From Kushneria sinocarnis (GTDB lineage Bacteria; Pseudomonadota; Gammaproteobacteria; Pseudomonadales; Halomonadaceae): a stretch of DNA of 64,000 nt. Location of the stretch: contig NZ_RBIN01000002.1 of NCBI RefSeq assembly GCF_003633775.1, forward strand, positions 372,001 to 436,000. Direction: 5' to 3'. Under the pieces are notes generated by a model. That model ran no database searches. It worked only from the letters and a program-made list of their open reading frames with translations, and was not told the DNA's origin. Below, piece by piece: positions 1 to 12,404 of this stretch (position 1 is its first letter; each line of letters opens with the position of its first letter). The position numbers and the translations under genes are program-made.

Positions 1-1431
1 GTCGAGTTCCGCCTCGGCGCGGGCAATGGCCTCGAACTCCTCCTCGGGCGCCCGAGCCACCAGTCGCTTGCGGCTGTAGAAGCCGAACCATGCCAGCATG
101 ATGGCGTAGAACAGCGCCGACCACAGCGCCGCCTGAACGCTCACCACGAAGGTCGAGGCAAAGGCCACCAGCGACAGCACGAACGCCACGCCCGAAGTCA
201 GGGTGCCGCCCGGGGTGCGATACGGCCGCTCGAGTCCCGGTTCACGCCGGCGCAACAGGATGTGCGAGAGCGTCATCATGGCATAGGAGATGGTTGCCCC
301 GAACACCGCCATGGTAATCATCAGATCGCCCTGCCCGGTCAGCGACAGCAGAAAGCCGATGATGCCCGGCACGATCAGCGCCAGTGCCGGCGCCCGCCGC
401 CGGTTGGTAATCGACAGCAGACGTGGCAGGTAACCGGCCCGGGAAAGCGCAAAGACCTGGCGCGAATAACCGAAGATGATCGAGAAGAAGGAGGCAATCA
501 GTCCGGCCAGCCCGATCAGATTGACGAAGCCCGATGCCCAGTTCCCCTGACCATAGACGGCTGTCAGCGCATCGACCAGCGGTGCGTCGCTCTGGCTCAT
601 GAGCTGCGCTCCGGCCCCGCCCGGTCCCAGCAGCAGGATACAGGCGGCGAAGATCAGCAGCACGATCATCGCGGTAATGATGCCGCGCGGCATGTCCCGG
701 CCCGGATTGCGCGACTCCTCGGCCGCCAGCGGCACCCCCTCGACAGCCAGAAACAGCCACATCGCGAACGGCAGCGCGCTCCAGATGCCCAGATAGCCGT
801 GCGGCAGGAAAGCGGAAGCGCCGGCGGCGCTGCCGGGGGCAATATCGAACAGGTTGGCCACGCTGAAGTGCGGCAGCATGCCCAGCACGAAGACCACGAT
901 GGCCAGCACCGCCAGCGCCGTGATCGCCATCATGATCTTCAGCGCCTCGCCGGCCCCCCACAGGTGGATGCCGACAAACACGATATAGAACGCCGCATAG
1001 ACCAGCGGCCCGTTGAGGCCGATCAGCGACTCGACGTAGCCGCCGATGAAGATCGCGATCGCCGCCGGGGCAATGGCGTATTCCAGCAGGATCGCCGTGC
1101 CGGTGATATAACCGCCCCAGGGCCCCATCACGCGGCGGGCAAAGCTGTAACCGCCGCCGGCCGTGGGCAGTGACGAGGAGAGCTCGGCCAGCGAGAACAC
1201 CATGCCGGTGTACATGATCGCCATCAGCAGGGTGGCAATCAGCATGCCGCCGAAGCCACCGGCCGCCAGGCCGAAGTTCCAGCCGGCGTAATCGCCGGAG
1301 ATGACGTAGGACACCCCCAGGCTGGCCAGCAGGATCCAGCCTGCCGCCCCCTGCTTCAGTTGTCTCTTTTCGAGATAGTCCGATTCGACGGCTTCATAAC
1401 CGACCCGGCTGTCATTCGTATTGTTGGCCAT
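1..1431 (-). CDS. eat: Ethanolamine-type APC amine permease, C-terminus cut by window edge
   Basis: The minus strand is open from an ATG at 1431 to the left edge, giving 477 codons with no stop, so only the last few residues are missing. The protein is an amino acid-polyamine-organocation (APC) transporter with about twelve hydrophobic segments. Its first membrane segment contains SLGVSYVISGDYAGWNFGLA, which resembles the ethanolamine permease (Eat) family more than general amino acid permeases. GAGG lies eight bases upstream of the ATG. Family knowledge suggests proton-coupled uptake of ethanolamine or a related amine. No ethanolamine ammonia-lyase genes are visible, so the substrate is inferred. 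The overlapping plus-strand reading frames are shadows. Confidence 0.85.
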   Translation of the reverse strand, partial: MANNTNDSRVGYEAVESDYLEKRQLKQGAAGWILLASLGVSYVISGDYAGWNFGLAAGGFGGMLIATLLMAIMYTGMVFSLAELSSSLPTAGGGYSFARRVMGPWGGYITGTAILLEYAIAPAAIAIFIGGYVESLIGLNGPLVYAAFYIVFVGIHLWGAGEALKIMMAITALAVLAIVVFVLGMLPHFSVANLFDIAPGSAAGASAFLPHGYLGIWSALPFAMWLFLAVEGVPLAAEESRNPGRDMPRGIITAMIVLLIFAACILLLGPGGAGAQLMSQSDAPLVDALTAVYGQGNWASGFVNLIGLAGLIASFFSIIFGYSRQVFALSRAGYLPRLLSITNRRRAPALALIVPGIIGFLLSLTGQGDLMITMAVFGATISYAMMTLSHILLRRREPGLERPYRTPGGTLTSGVAFVLSLVAFASTFVVSVQAALWSALFYAIMLAWFGFYSRKRLVARAPEEEFEAIARAEAELD

Positions 1432-1622
1432 GATGCATGCCTCACCGTTGTTTTTGGTGGAGTGGGCGACTGCCGAGGCCGAGTGGGGCGACCGCCCGGC
1501 TTCGGCTGCAGGTTCATCATGTCAGGTTGACGAGTGCCGCGTGAATGCTTTTTGCGCCGCTCGGTACTCATCGACGTGTGCGAGCGGCATGCCACTCCGC
1601 GCCGCGGCCGTTATCACGCTGA

Positions 1623-2021
1623 CTAGCGCGCCGCGCTGTCATGCTGTTCGAGCCAGTTTCTGAGCGTTTCGATCTCGGCCTGCTGGGCATTGATCACCTG
1701 TTCGGCCAGCATGCGCATGCTGGGATCACTGCCGTACCTGAGTTCCACCCTGGCCATATCGATCGCCCCCTGATGGTGCGGGATCATGCCACGGGCGAAA
1801 TCCACATCCGCATTACCGCTGTAGCTTGAAGTCATTGCCTGATGCATTCGATCGTTCGCGTCGCGATAGGCCCTTGCCGCCTCGTTGTCATCGCTTGCCT
1901 GCGCACCATGGTCTCCATGCTTCATTGGCGGGTCCGCCTGCGCCACGGGGACCAACACCACTGTCATCAGTACCGCGACCGCAAGACTGCCGGGGGATAG
2001 CCTGCGTTTCATCGTTGTCAT
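1623..2021 (-). CDS. DUF305 periplasmic protein
   Basis: This 132-residue protein has an N-terminal signal peptide (basic MKRRL, then a hydrophobic stretch ending VAQA) and one DUF305 domain. The domain carries the family motif RGMIPHHQGAIDMA followed by a helical segment rich in Gln and Glu. DUF305 proteins are ferritin-like helical bundles, often found near copper-handling genes, but their function is not settled. A His-rich MKHGDHG segment after the signal peptide could bind metal. The frame extends upstream to a TTG at 2042; I prefer the ATG at 2021, and another ATG at 2012 is possible. No copper genes adjoin it here. Confidence 0.8.
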   Translation of the reverse strand: MTTMKRRLSPGSLAVAVLMTVVLVPVAQADPPMKHGDHGAQASDDNEAARAYRDANDRMHQAMTSSYSGNADVDFARGMIPHHQGAIDMARVELRYGSDPSMRMLAEQVINAQQAEIETLRNWLEQHDSAAR

Positions 2022-2145
2022 GTTCGGCTCGACTCTGTGCAATTGACGGGCGACACCGCGAATCGGTTCACGGTGTCCGACATCGTAATGCCGCAGGGCT
2101 ACCCAGGGGTCAATCGTGCAGTTGCCCGCCGAATGCGGCGCGTTG

Positions 2146-3105
2146 TCACATCGAATCCGGACCGTCGAGTTCGCCCCGTCGGGGCAGATCGGGGCCGCGC
2201 CGGGTGCAGGTCAGCGCCGAGGCCCGGCTGGCAAAATCGAGCATCGCCTCGATGGCGGACCGGTCCAGGCCGGCCACGCCTGCTGGAGTGGCCCGCTCGT
2301 GCTCCTCCAGCCAGCAGATCAGTGCGGCCTGAAAGGTATCGCCGGCCCCCACCGTATCGACCACCTCGACCCGGCGTGCCGGCAGCTCAACGGTGTCACC
2401 GGCCCGGGTGAAGGCGCAGACTCCACGCTCTCCGCGGGTCAGGATCACCAGCGCACAGCTCGGACCGGCCAGCCAGCCACGAATCACCTCTTCCGGAGCG
2501 TCGTCATAGAGCGACTCCAGATCCTCCTCGCTGACCTTGATCATGTGGGCGTGGCGGGTCATGACCGCCAGCCGCTCGCGCCAGCGAGCCAGGTCGGGCT
2601 CGATCTTCAGGCGCACGTTGGGATCGAGGGTGATCAGCCGGCGTTCGTTCTCACCGGTCACCAGCGCTTCCAGCGTCTCCGCGGTCGGGGACACCACCAG
2701 CGAGTAGGAACCGACGTGAATACCGCGAATCCGCTCATCGAGTGCCGGCAGGTGCTGCCGGGTCAGCTGACGATCCGCACCGCGGGCGTTGTAGAACACA
2801 TAATGAGGCGAGCCGCGCTCATCGAGTCCGACCATCGCCAGCGTGGTCGCGGCGTCATCGATGGTGGCCAGAAATTCGGTGCTGACCTGTTCGCGCCCGA
2901 GCACCGCCCGCAGGCGCTCTCCCAGCAGATCGTCGGCCAGCCCGGTCAGCAGCGCCGATTCGCATTCCAGCCGGGCCAGCCCGATCGCCACGTTGAACGG
3001 CGAGCCACCGGCGACCGCCTCCATACCCAGCGAGGACGCATCCGGTGCGACCCTTCCGGATTCGGCGAACACATCGAACAGCGCCTCTCCACACACCAGA
3101 AACAT
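2146..3105 (-). CDS. PfkB-family carbohydrate kinase (fructokinase-like)
   Basis: The 319-residue product is a ribokinase/PfkB-family sugar kinase. It begins MFLVCGEALFDVF, has the first family signature around AGGSPFNVAIGLARL (residues 32-46) and the second signature DTVGAGDTFQAAL near residue 255, which carries the catalytic Asp and the anion hole. The closest fit is bacterial fructokinase, which phosphorylates fructose to fructose 6-phosphate, but related sugars cannot be excluded. It lies alone between a DUF305 gene and astB on the same strand, with no transporter or regulator for a sugar pathway beside it. Confidence 0.85.
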   Translation of the reverse strand: MFLVCGEALFDVFAESGRVAPDASSLGMEAVAGGSPFNVAIGLARLECESALLTGLADDLLGERLRAVLGREQVSTEFLATIDDAATTLAMVGLDERGSPHYVFYNARGADRQLTRQHLPALDERIRGIHVGSYSLVVSPTAETLEALVTGENERRLITLDPNVRLKIEPDLARWRERLAVMTRHAHMIKVSEEDLESLYDDAPEEVIRGWLAGPSCALVILTRGERGVCAFTRAGDTVELPARRVEVVDTVGAGDTFQAALICWLEEHERATPAGVAGLDRSAIEAMLDFASRASALTCTRRGPDLPRRGELDGPDSM

Positions 3106-3188
3106 GGCGATTCTCCTGAGATGATGATTGCGGACCCAGCGTAGGGGTCATGACAGCTGCGAGCGAGGCCGGCCTGCCGGCCGGCCGC

Positions 3189-4553
3189 TCAGGACAGCTG
3201 GAAAGGATAGACCGAACCGAGCGCCATGATGCGGGTCAGTTCATCCAGCGCGGTGCGCGACTCCTCGACCAGCGCGGGATCGGCCAGATCACCGATCGCC
3301 AGCCGATCGCGATAGTGCCGCTCGACCCACGCCACCAGCTCCGCATGGAGCGCATCATCGAGCAGCACCCGGCCCTGCAGCGCGGCCCGCTCCTGCTCGC
3401 TCAGCACCACCCGCAGGCGCAGGCAGGCGGGGCCGCCGCCGTTGCGCATGCTCTGCTTGACGTCATGGGCGCGCAGCTCGCTGATCGGGTTGTGGCCTTC
3501 CAGGATCAGCGACGAAATCGCCTGCCAGACCTCCGGGTCCTCCTCGCACTCCGAAGGGACGATCAGCGTCATGCTGCCATCCGGCCGGGTCAGCAGCTGG
3601 GAGTTGAACAGATAGGTGTTGACCGCGGTTTCGAGACCGATCGCGGCCTCGGGCACGCGGATCGTCCGCAGCGGCTCGCCCAGCGCATCCATGCGTTCGC
3701 GCAGACCGTCCAGCACGCTCTCCTCGTCGAGAAAGGCCCGCTCGTGATAGAGCAGCACCGGCCCGTTGCCGACCGCGATCACATCGTTGTGAAAGACGCC
3801 GGCATCGATCGCCTCGGGATGCTGCTGGGCAAACACGCAACGGTCCTCGGTCAGGCCATGCTGCCGGGCGATCGCCCGACTCGCTTCCAGCGTCTGGCGG
3901 GCACGGAAGCGCTGCGGCTCGGGCCCCTGCTCGAACGCCCGGCGCCCGTAAACGTAAAGCTGCACGCCCTCGGCCCCATACTCGCCACACAGCCGGGTGT
4001 GATTGGCCGCGCCCTCATCGGCAAACGCCGGCGTCGCCGGCAGCGCCGGATGATGGGCAAAATGACGCTCATCGCCAAGGATATGGCCGAGTACGCGCGC
4101 CGTGGTGGCCGTCTCCAGCGAGCGATGAAAGCTCGACTGCAGGTTGGCGGGCGTGACATGCACCCGGCCATCCGGGGCATCGGCGCTCGGCGTGATGGTG
4201 GCGGCATTGGCGGTCCACATCCCGGCCGCCGAGCAGACCGCGCGCAGCAGCGCCGGAGCCTCGCGTGCCGCGGCGCCCAGCAGCTGCGACGGCGAGCCGC
4301 TGAATCCGAGCTGGCGCAGCGCGGCCAGATCGGGGCGCTGCTGGGGCGGCAGCACGCCCTGCAGGAAGCCGTCATCGTGCAGCGCCTTCATCTTGGCCAG
4401 TCCCTGCAGCGCTGCCTCGCGGGGATTGGAGACCATGCCCTCATGGCGACTCGCCGCCAGATTGCCATGCGCCAGCCCGCTGTAGTTGTGGGTCGGCCCG
4501 ACCAGACCATCGAAATTGATCTCGCCGGTCATCTTCGGGGCGCTATCGCTCAT
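3189..4553 (-). CDS. astB: N-succinylarginine dihydrolase
   Basis: AstB hydrolyses N2-succinylarginine to N2-succinylornithine, CO2 and two ammonia, the second step of the arginine succinyltransferase (AST) pathway. The 454-residue length is normal. The N-terminus contains [19 protein letters not shown], which is characteristic of the family, and the C-terminal region has [17 protein letters not shown], carrying the catalytic Cys. The start ATG overlaps the stop of astD by four bases, so translation is probably coupled. It is the last AST gene of the cluster here. Confidence 0.95.
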   Translation of the reverse strand: MSDSAPKMTGEINFDGLVGPTHNYSGLAHGNLAASRHEGMVSNPREAALQGLAKMKALHDDGFLQGVLPPQQRPDLAALRQLGFSGSPSQLLGAAAREAPALLRAVCSAAGMWTANAATITPSADAPDGRVHVTPANLQSSFHRSLETATTARVLGHILGDERHFAHHPALPATPAFADEGAANHTRLCGEYGAEGVQLYVYGRRAFEQGPEPQRFRARQTLEASRAIARQHGLTEDRCVFAQQHPEAIDAGVFHNDVIAVGNGPVLLYHERAFLDEESVLDGLRERMDALGEPLRTIRVPEAAIGLETAVNTYLFNSQLLTRPDGSMTLIVPSECEEDPEVWQAISSLILEGHNPISELRAHDVKQSMRNGGGPACLRLRVVLSEQERAALQGRVLLDDALHAELVAWVERHYRDRLAIGDLADPALVEESRTALDELTRIMALGSVYPFQLS

Positions 4554-6055
4554 GTGTCATGCTCCGTCACGGCGTCCAGCGAAATGCCCGGCGGCAGCTG
4601 CTGGGGCAGCGAAGCCGTCTCGGACTCCATCGAGGCCATCGGCCAGGCGCAGTAGTCCGCCGCATACCAGGCGCTGGGGCGATGATTGCCGCTGTCGCCG
4701 ATGCCGCCGAAGGGGGCATCCGAGGCCGCACCGGTGGTCTGGCGATTCCAGTTGACGATACCGGCGCGAATGCGCAGCCGGAAATCCTCCCAGTCATGGG
4801 GGGTACCACCGATCAGCCCGGCCGCCAGGCCGTAACGGGTATCATTGGCCATGTCGATGGCCTCGTCCCAGCTCCGATAGCGATACACCTTGAGCAGCGG
4901 GCCGAAATACTCTTCATCGGGGAGCGTCATGCCCGTCACATCGAGCAGCCCCGGCGAGACCAGGCTGGTGCCGGGCTCGAGCAGCCGCATCCGCGACAGC
5001 ACCCGGGCGCCCTGCGCTTCCAGTTCATCCTGCACGGCGCACAGCCGCTCGGCGGCCTCGGGAGTGGCCAGCCCCCCGTAGAACGGCGACTGTTCACACT
5101 CGGCAAAGGGGTCACTGACCTTGAGCGAGGCGAGCGTGCGCACCAGCGCCTCGATCAGCCGGTCGCCGGTGTCACCGGCCGGCACCAGCAGGCGGCGGGC
5201 GCAGGTACAGCGCTGGCCACCGGAGACGAAGGCCGACTGCACGATGGTCAGCACCGCGGCCGCCGGATCGAAGCCCTCGGTGACCACCAGCGGATTGTTG
5301 CCCCCCATTTCCAGGGCCAGAATCCTGTCGACCCGACCTCCGAACTGCTCGTGCAGCCGCTTGCCGGTATTGGCACTGCCGGTGAACAGCAAACCGTCGA
5401 TGTCGGCGCTGCCGGCCAGTGCCTGCCCCACCGGAACGGCGCCCTGCACCAGGTTGAGCACCCCGTCGGGGAGTCCCGCTTCCTGCCAGCACTGCACGGT
5501 GAGATCGGCCGTGGCCGGCGTCAGCTCGCTGGGCTTGAACACCACCGCATTGCCCGCCAGCAGCGCCGGCACGATATGACCGTTGGGCAGATGACCGGGG
5601 AAGTTGTAGGGCCCGAACACGGCCAGCACGCCGTGCGGCCGATGGCGCAGGACGGCCTGCCCACCGGGAATCTCCTTGCTGCGTTCGCCGGTGCGCTCGT
5701 GATAAGCGGCTTCCGAGATGGCGATCTTGCCGATCATCGCCTGCACCTCGGTGCCGGCCTCCCACAGCGGCTTGCCGGTCTCCGCGGCGATGGTGCGCGC
5801 CAGCCGGTCCCGGTGGTGTTCGAGACGCTCACGGAAGGCTTCGACGATCGCCCGGCGGGCCTCGAATCCGGCACGCGCCCAGGCAGGGAAGGCAGCCCGG
5901 GCCGCCTGCACGGCCGCGGCCACCTGGCCGTCATCGGCCGCGGCGCCCTGCCAGAGACGCTCGCCGCGCACCGGGTTGGTCTTTTCGAAGACGGCTGCCG
6001 CCCCGCCCTGCCAGGCACCGCCGATGAACTGTTGCTGCTTCACGGAAATGGTCAT
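4550..6055 (-). CDS. astD: N-succinylglutamate 5-semialdehyde dehydrogenase
   Basis: AstD oxidises N-succinylglutamate semialdehyde to N-succinylglutamate with NAD in step four of the AST pathway. The 501-residue protein has the aldehyde dehydrogenase fold: the [20 protein letters not shown] segment near residue 150, the catalytic Glu in [13 protein letters not shown], and the catalytic Cys in [14 protein letters not shown]. It overlaps astB by four bases downstream and follows aruG by 29 bases, inside the aruCFGDB operon. Confidence 0.95.
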   Translation of the reverse strand: MTISVKQQQFIGGAWQGGAAAVFEKTNPVRGERLWQGAAADDGQVAAAVQAARAAFPAWARAGFEARRAIVEAFRERLEHHRDRLARTIAAETGKPLWEAGTEVQAMIGKIAISEAAYHERTGERSKEIPGGQAVLRHRPHGVLAVFGPYNFPGHLPNGHIVPALLAGNAVVFKPSELTPATADLTVQCWQEAGLPDGVLNLVQGAVPVGQALAGSADIDGLLFTGSANTGKRLHEQFGGRVDRILALEMGGNNPLVVTEGFDPAAAVLTIVQSAFVSGGQRCTCARRLLVPAGDTGDRLIEALVRTLASLKVSDPFAECEQSPFYGGLATPEAAERLCAVQDELEAQGARVLSRMRLLEPGTSLVSPGLLDVTGMTLPDEEYFGPLLKVYRYRSWDEAIDMANDTRYGLAAGLIGGTPHDWEDFRLRIRAGIVNWNRQTTGAASDAPFGGIGDSGNHRPSAWYAADYCAWPMASMESETASLPQQLPPGISLDAVTEHDT

Positions 6056-6084
6056 GTTCGTTTCCTTCGGTGGTCACGCCGGAT

Positions 6085-7143
6085 TCAGTCAGCCAGCACC
6101 CGCAAGCGTTCGCCGGCACTCACGCCCAGTCGTCGGGCTTCATCGGGATGCAGCATGAGCCGGCCCTCATCGGGCCCGCGACCGACCCAGCAGGCGCGAA
6201 AGGTGGCGCACGCCCGTGTGGTGGAGGCCAGCACCCGGGGCACCCCCGGAGCCTCGGCACGCTCGCTGATCACGGCCTCGACCTCCCGGCTGTGGCGGAC
6301 CGCCCGCACGTCATCCAGATAGGCCTCGACGGTGGGACCGGCATCGAAGATATCGATATACCCCTCGAAGCGCAGCCCCTGGGCATTGAGCATGGCCAGC
6401 GCCGGGCGGGTCTGCTCATGCACCTGGCCGATACAGGCCCGGGCGCTTTCGGGCAGCAGGGCGGTACAGATGGGATAGCGCGGCATCAGCTCGCCGATGA
6501 AGCTCTTCTGGCCAAGGCCGGTCAGCCGGTCGGCATGACGGAAGTCAATGGGGAAGAAGTGCCGCCCCAGGCTCTCCCAGAACGGACTGCGACCCTGATC
6601 GTCGAAGCGACCGCGCATCTCCGCCAGCACCCGATCGGGGAAGCGTTCGCGCCAGCTCGCCATGAACAGCCAGCGCATCCGCGACAGCAGGGTACCGTTG
6701 CGCGCGCCCTTCTCGCGCCACTGCGGGCGCAGATAGAGCGAGCAGACCTCGGCATCGCCGGTATGATCGGAGGAGAGAAAGAGCGTATCCACGATGCGGT
6801 GCAGGTCGAGCAGCCGGGAGGACTGTGCCAGCCGCCCGACCCGATAGTTGTAGAAGGGAACGTCCAGCCCCACCCGGGCCTCGATCGCACAGCAGCCGGC
6901 GATGCGCTCGGCACGCGGCACCCCGGCGGACAGCTCATCATCCTCGAGGACAAAGAAGTAGTTCGCCGGGTCCGTGGCCAGCCCCGGCGCGCCATCGGGC
7001 ATCTCGAAGGCGCGCCGGGTCTCGTCGATCCGGGCCGCCAGGAAGTCACGATTGTCCGGCAGCGAGGTAAAGCCGACCCCGGTCTCCACGGCAATCGCCT
7101 GCAGCGCCTCGAGATCATCGAATTCGATCGGTCGCATCAGCAT
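6085..7143 (-). CDS. aruG: Arginine N-succinyltransferase, AruG-type (beta) subunit
   Basis: This 352-residue AstA-family protein transfers succinyl from succinyl-CoA to the alpha-amino group of arginine, the first AST step. In Pseudomonas the enzyme is a heteromer of AruF and AruG. This copy matches AruG better: it has FYNYRVG, EMRG, EGRSPFWESLGRHFF (here QGRSPFWESLGRHFF) and DIFDAGPTVEA. The start overlaps the 3' end of aruF by seven bases. A run of alanine-, arginine- and cysteine-rich residues near 300 is poorly family-like and may reflect a locally variable loop. Confidence 0.92.
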   Translation of the reverse strand: MLMRPIEFDDLEALQAIAVETGVGFTSLPDNRDFLAARIDETRRAFEMPDGAPGLATDPANYFFVLEDDELSAGVPRAERIAGCCAIEARVGLDVPFYNYRVGRLAQSSRLLDLHRIVDTLFLSSDHTGDAEVCSLYLRPQWREKGARNGTLLSRMRWLFMASWRERFPDRVLAEMRGRFDDQGRSPFWESLGRHFFPIDFRHADRLTGLGQKSFIGELMPRYPICTALLPESARACIGQVHEQTRPALAMLNAQGLRFEGYIDIFDAGPTVEAYLDDVRAVRHSREVEAVISERAEAPGVPRVLASTTRACATFRACWVGRGPDEGRLMLHPDEARRLGVSAGERLRVLAD

Positions 7144-8195
7144 GCCGGCATCTCCCTGGCACCCTCTCCCAGCGCCACGGCCAGTATCGCCTGGCCGGCG
7201 GCCACGCCCAACTGCCCGGCGCAGGCGGTGGAGAGCCGCAGCTGACGGGTGGCACTGAGAGCATGGGGCACCAGCATGCAGCGGAATTCACCGGTCTGCT
7301 GGTTGGCCACCAGCGCCGGCGCATGGCCGGCCGGCGCCACCTCATCATCGATGACCACCGGATGCCACTGGCCGTTGCGGACACTGTGCAGCTGCCCGAA
7401 GGGCGCCTCCAGCAGCAGCCCGCCATCGAACAGATCGACGTGGCGCGAATCGGTGAATCCCTCGTCGCGCAGGTCGGCCGCGGCCGCCTGATGGCCATCA
7501 TGCACACTGCCGATCACGCTGCGGGCGGCATCGCTCAGAAGCGGCTCATAGAGTGGAAACGGCGGCATCACCTCGGCAATGAAACTCTTGGAGTGAATGC
7601 CCGCCAGCTCGTTGATCTCGTGAAAGTCCCGCGCGAAGAACCGCCGCCCCACGCTCTCCCAGAACGGCGAGCGGTGCTGATCATCGAGCCAGCCCGGCAT
7701 GGCCACCCCCATGACCGCCCGGAAACGCTCGGGATACTGGGCGGCAAACAGCAGCCGGGAGCGGCGCAGCAGGCGCTCGGCGGGCGTGCCGCGATAGCGC
7801 CCATCCAGGGAGAAGGCACACAGCAGCGACGCCTCGGAGAGTTCGTGGGAGAGCGAGAGAATGGAGACCTCGCGGCGCACATCCAGCTGCTGCGAGGCGT
7901 GAATCAGCGTTTCGCGCCGCCAGGTATAGTAGGCCTCGCGTGCCCCGGCGCAGGCGCGCAGGCTGGCGGTGCCGACCACCTCGGGGGTCTCGGCGGCGTG
8001 ATCCTCGAGCACGAAGGTGTAGCACTCCTCGCCCGGCGCCTCGACGGGCGCGGCCAGCGCCCGGGTCGACTGCTCGAGCCGGGCGGCCAGCCGTTCCCGA
8101 TGCGCCGGGAGATTGGTCAGACGCGGGACCGACGCCTCGGCCAGGCGCATCAGCGCCGGCAGGTCGGCGGTGCCGGCAGGTCTTACCAGCAGCAT
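7137..8195 (-). CDS. aruF: Arginine N-succinyltransferase, AruF-type (alpha) subunit
   Basis: The second AstA-family paralogue in the cluster has 352 residues. It resembles AruF: it starts MLLVRPAGTADLPAL, and it has FVLED, the RSPFWESVGRRFF segment, SFIAEVMPPFPLYEPLLSDAA and VDLFDGGLLLEAP. With AruG it should form the arginine/ornithine succinyltransferase. It lies 13 bases downstream of aruC and overlaps aruG, so the three are probably co-transcribed. Having two unequal subunits rather than one AstA follows the Pseudomonas pattern and not the enterobacterial one. Confidence 0.92.
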   Translation of the reverse strand: MLLVRPAGTADLPALMRLAEASVPRLTNLPAHRERLAARLEQSTRALAAPVEAPGEECYTFVLEDHAAETPEVVGTASLRACAGAREAYYTWRRETLIHASQQLDVRREVSILSLSHELSEASLLCAFSLDGRYRGTPAERLLRRSRLLFAAQYPERFRAVMGVAMPGWLDDQHRSPFWESVGRRFFARDFHEINELAGIHSKSFIAEVMPPFPLYEPLLSDAARSVIGSVHDGHQAAAADLRDEGFTDSRHVDLFDGGLLLEAPFGQLHSVRNGQWHPVVIDDEVAPAGHAPALVANQQTGEFRCMLVPHALSATRQLRLSTACAGQLGVAAGQAILAVALGEGAREMPAC

Positions 8196-8208
8196 GGTGT
8201 CTCTCCGC

Positions 8209-10353
<2,145 letters not shown>

Positions 10354-10357
<4 letters not shown>

Positions 10358-12321
10358 GAGTCGCGACCGCCCGGCAGCAGCGGCTGCGACGGGGTCAGAT
10401 ACCCCTGGAAACCGTCCGCGCCCAGCTCGACGATGCGCTCCCGGTGCTCCTCGCTCTCGACCCGGGTCACGATCACTCGAGTATCGAGCTGATGTACCGC
10501 AATGCAGAGGCTGTGCAGGAATTCGGCATTGACGTTGTCACGCACGAAGAAGGTCTGATCGATCTTGATGTAGTCCGGACGCAGCCGGATCAGGCTGGGC
10601 ATCGCCTGCAGGTTGCGACCGAAGCGGTCGATGCCGACCCGGGTACCGAGACGACGCACCGAACGGAAGAGCTGCTCGACCCGTTCACGATGCCGGACCA
10701 CCACTTCGCCATTGACCTCCAGGTCGAGCAGTGCCGCCCAGCGGGGGCGCTGCTCCAGCCACTGGATGACATGGGTCAGACTCTCCTCCCCGGTCAGCGT
10801 ATCCATGCTCAGGTTGAGGGCCAGCCGATACTCCGGCAGCCGCGGCCAACCCGCCAGCCAGTCGAGGACGCACTGATCGACCCGATCGGCAATCCGGAAC
10901 TGCCGTGCCACCGGCATGAAGGCCGAGGCCAGGTGCTCCTGCCCCGACTCGTCCAGCCGTATGTAGACTTCCTGATGGAACTCGCTGCCATCGTTCATGA
11001 CCACCGACTGCGCCACGAAATGGTAGTGCCGCTGCGCCAGCGCCGTCTCGATCACCTGGCGCCACTCGTTGCGTCCGCGTTCGTCCAGTGCCGATACCCT
11101 CTGCGTGACGATCCAGCGCCGGCCCTGCTCATCGGCCTCGCGCAGGGCGTTGTCGGCGGCGCTCAGCAGGGTCATCCGCCCCAGCCCGGGCTCGCGCGGC
11201 ACCACCCCGGCACGTGCATGATGGATACGCTCCAGTGCCAGCGGATTGGCATCAACGATATCGTCGATACGATCAAGGATCTCCTCGACCTGCCGATCAC
11301 GCGCCTGCTCCGTCAGATCCGGCAGGATCAGGGCAAACTCATGGGCACTCAGGCGAGCAGCCATCAGGGCTTCCTCGTCGATGCGCACCCCGGCCAGATA
11401 GTCACCGATGGCCCGAATGGCCGTATCCCGTGCCGCGAAGCCCTCCTCGCGATAAATGACTTCGAGCTGATGGATGCGAATGATCATGGCGCTGCCGCCC
11501 ACCGGCGCCGCCAGCCAGTCATCCATGGCCCGCACCAGATAGGCCCGATTGCCCAGCCGTGAGACCTCGTCGCGCTCCGCCAGACGCTGCAGCCGTACCA
11601 CCTGCTCCGCCTGGGCTTCGAACTGGGCGTTGAGCCGACTGCCGAGCCGGTTGACCGCCCCGGTGATCCCGTTGAGCTCACGAAACCGGCTCGTGGTCAG
11701 CGAGGTTTCAAACCCCTGCAGCTGCATCTCCTCCAGCCGGGCCGCAAGGCGCGAAAGCGGAGCCAGCAGCTGACGCAGGCAGACCACGGCGATGACGATG
11801 GCCACCCCCATGCCCAGCAGCATCCACAGCAGCAGCTGGCGAGTCAGCTCCCAGAGCTGGGCATAGGCCAGCCCCTCGTCGGCCTCGACCCTGACCTCGC
11901 CCATCTGCATCCAGCCACCGGCCAGCATGCGGCGGGCGCTGATCTGCGAGATCGGCACCAGACTACGGAACCAGCCGGGTGCCGCCGCCGGCCGAGCGTG
12001 TTCCACCAGCACCGAGTGCTCGCCATCGGCAGACTCCAGCCGGATCCGGCTGACTGCGCCGCCATCGCAGACCGACTGCAGCAGCACCCGCGCACTGGTC
12101 CAGTCCCCCTGACGCACGGCGGGCACCAGCGACAGACTGAGGCTCTGGGCCAGATTGTTGATCTCGCCCCGCTGCCGGTCGACCAGCGCATCCCGGGCCT
12201 GCAGTACCTGGATGGTAAAGATGCCCAGCGAGAACAGCAGCAGCAGCGCGATGATGGCACCGATCAGCAGGTTCAGCAGACTGGGATGACGGTGACGGAC
12301 GGTGCCGGCAATGGATTTCAT
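10354..12321 (-). CDS. lapD: LapD-type c-di-GMP receptor (HAMP, degenerate GGDEF and EAL)
   Basis: LapD senses cytoplasmic c-di-GMP and, when bound, sequesters LapG in the periplasm. The 655-residue protein starts at the ATG at 12321, with GGAG seven bases upstream. It has a membrane segment near residues 14-36, a periplasmic domain to about residue 150, a second membrane segment, a HAMP linker and a GGDEF domain whose signature is replaced by RLSAHEF. The EAL domain has HQEVYIRL in place of the EAL motif. Both enzymatic motifs are lost, as expected of a receptor rather than a cyclase or phosphodiesterase. It overlaps lapG by four bases. Confidence 0.92.
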
Positions 12322-12404
12322 GTACTTTCTCCGCTCGAGCCGACACCGGTTGGTCGGCTTCGACTGCTGCAATGATATCGGCTTCGAAAATCAGCGATTG
12401 AGCG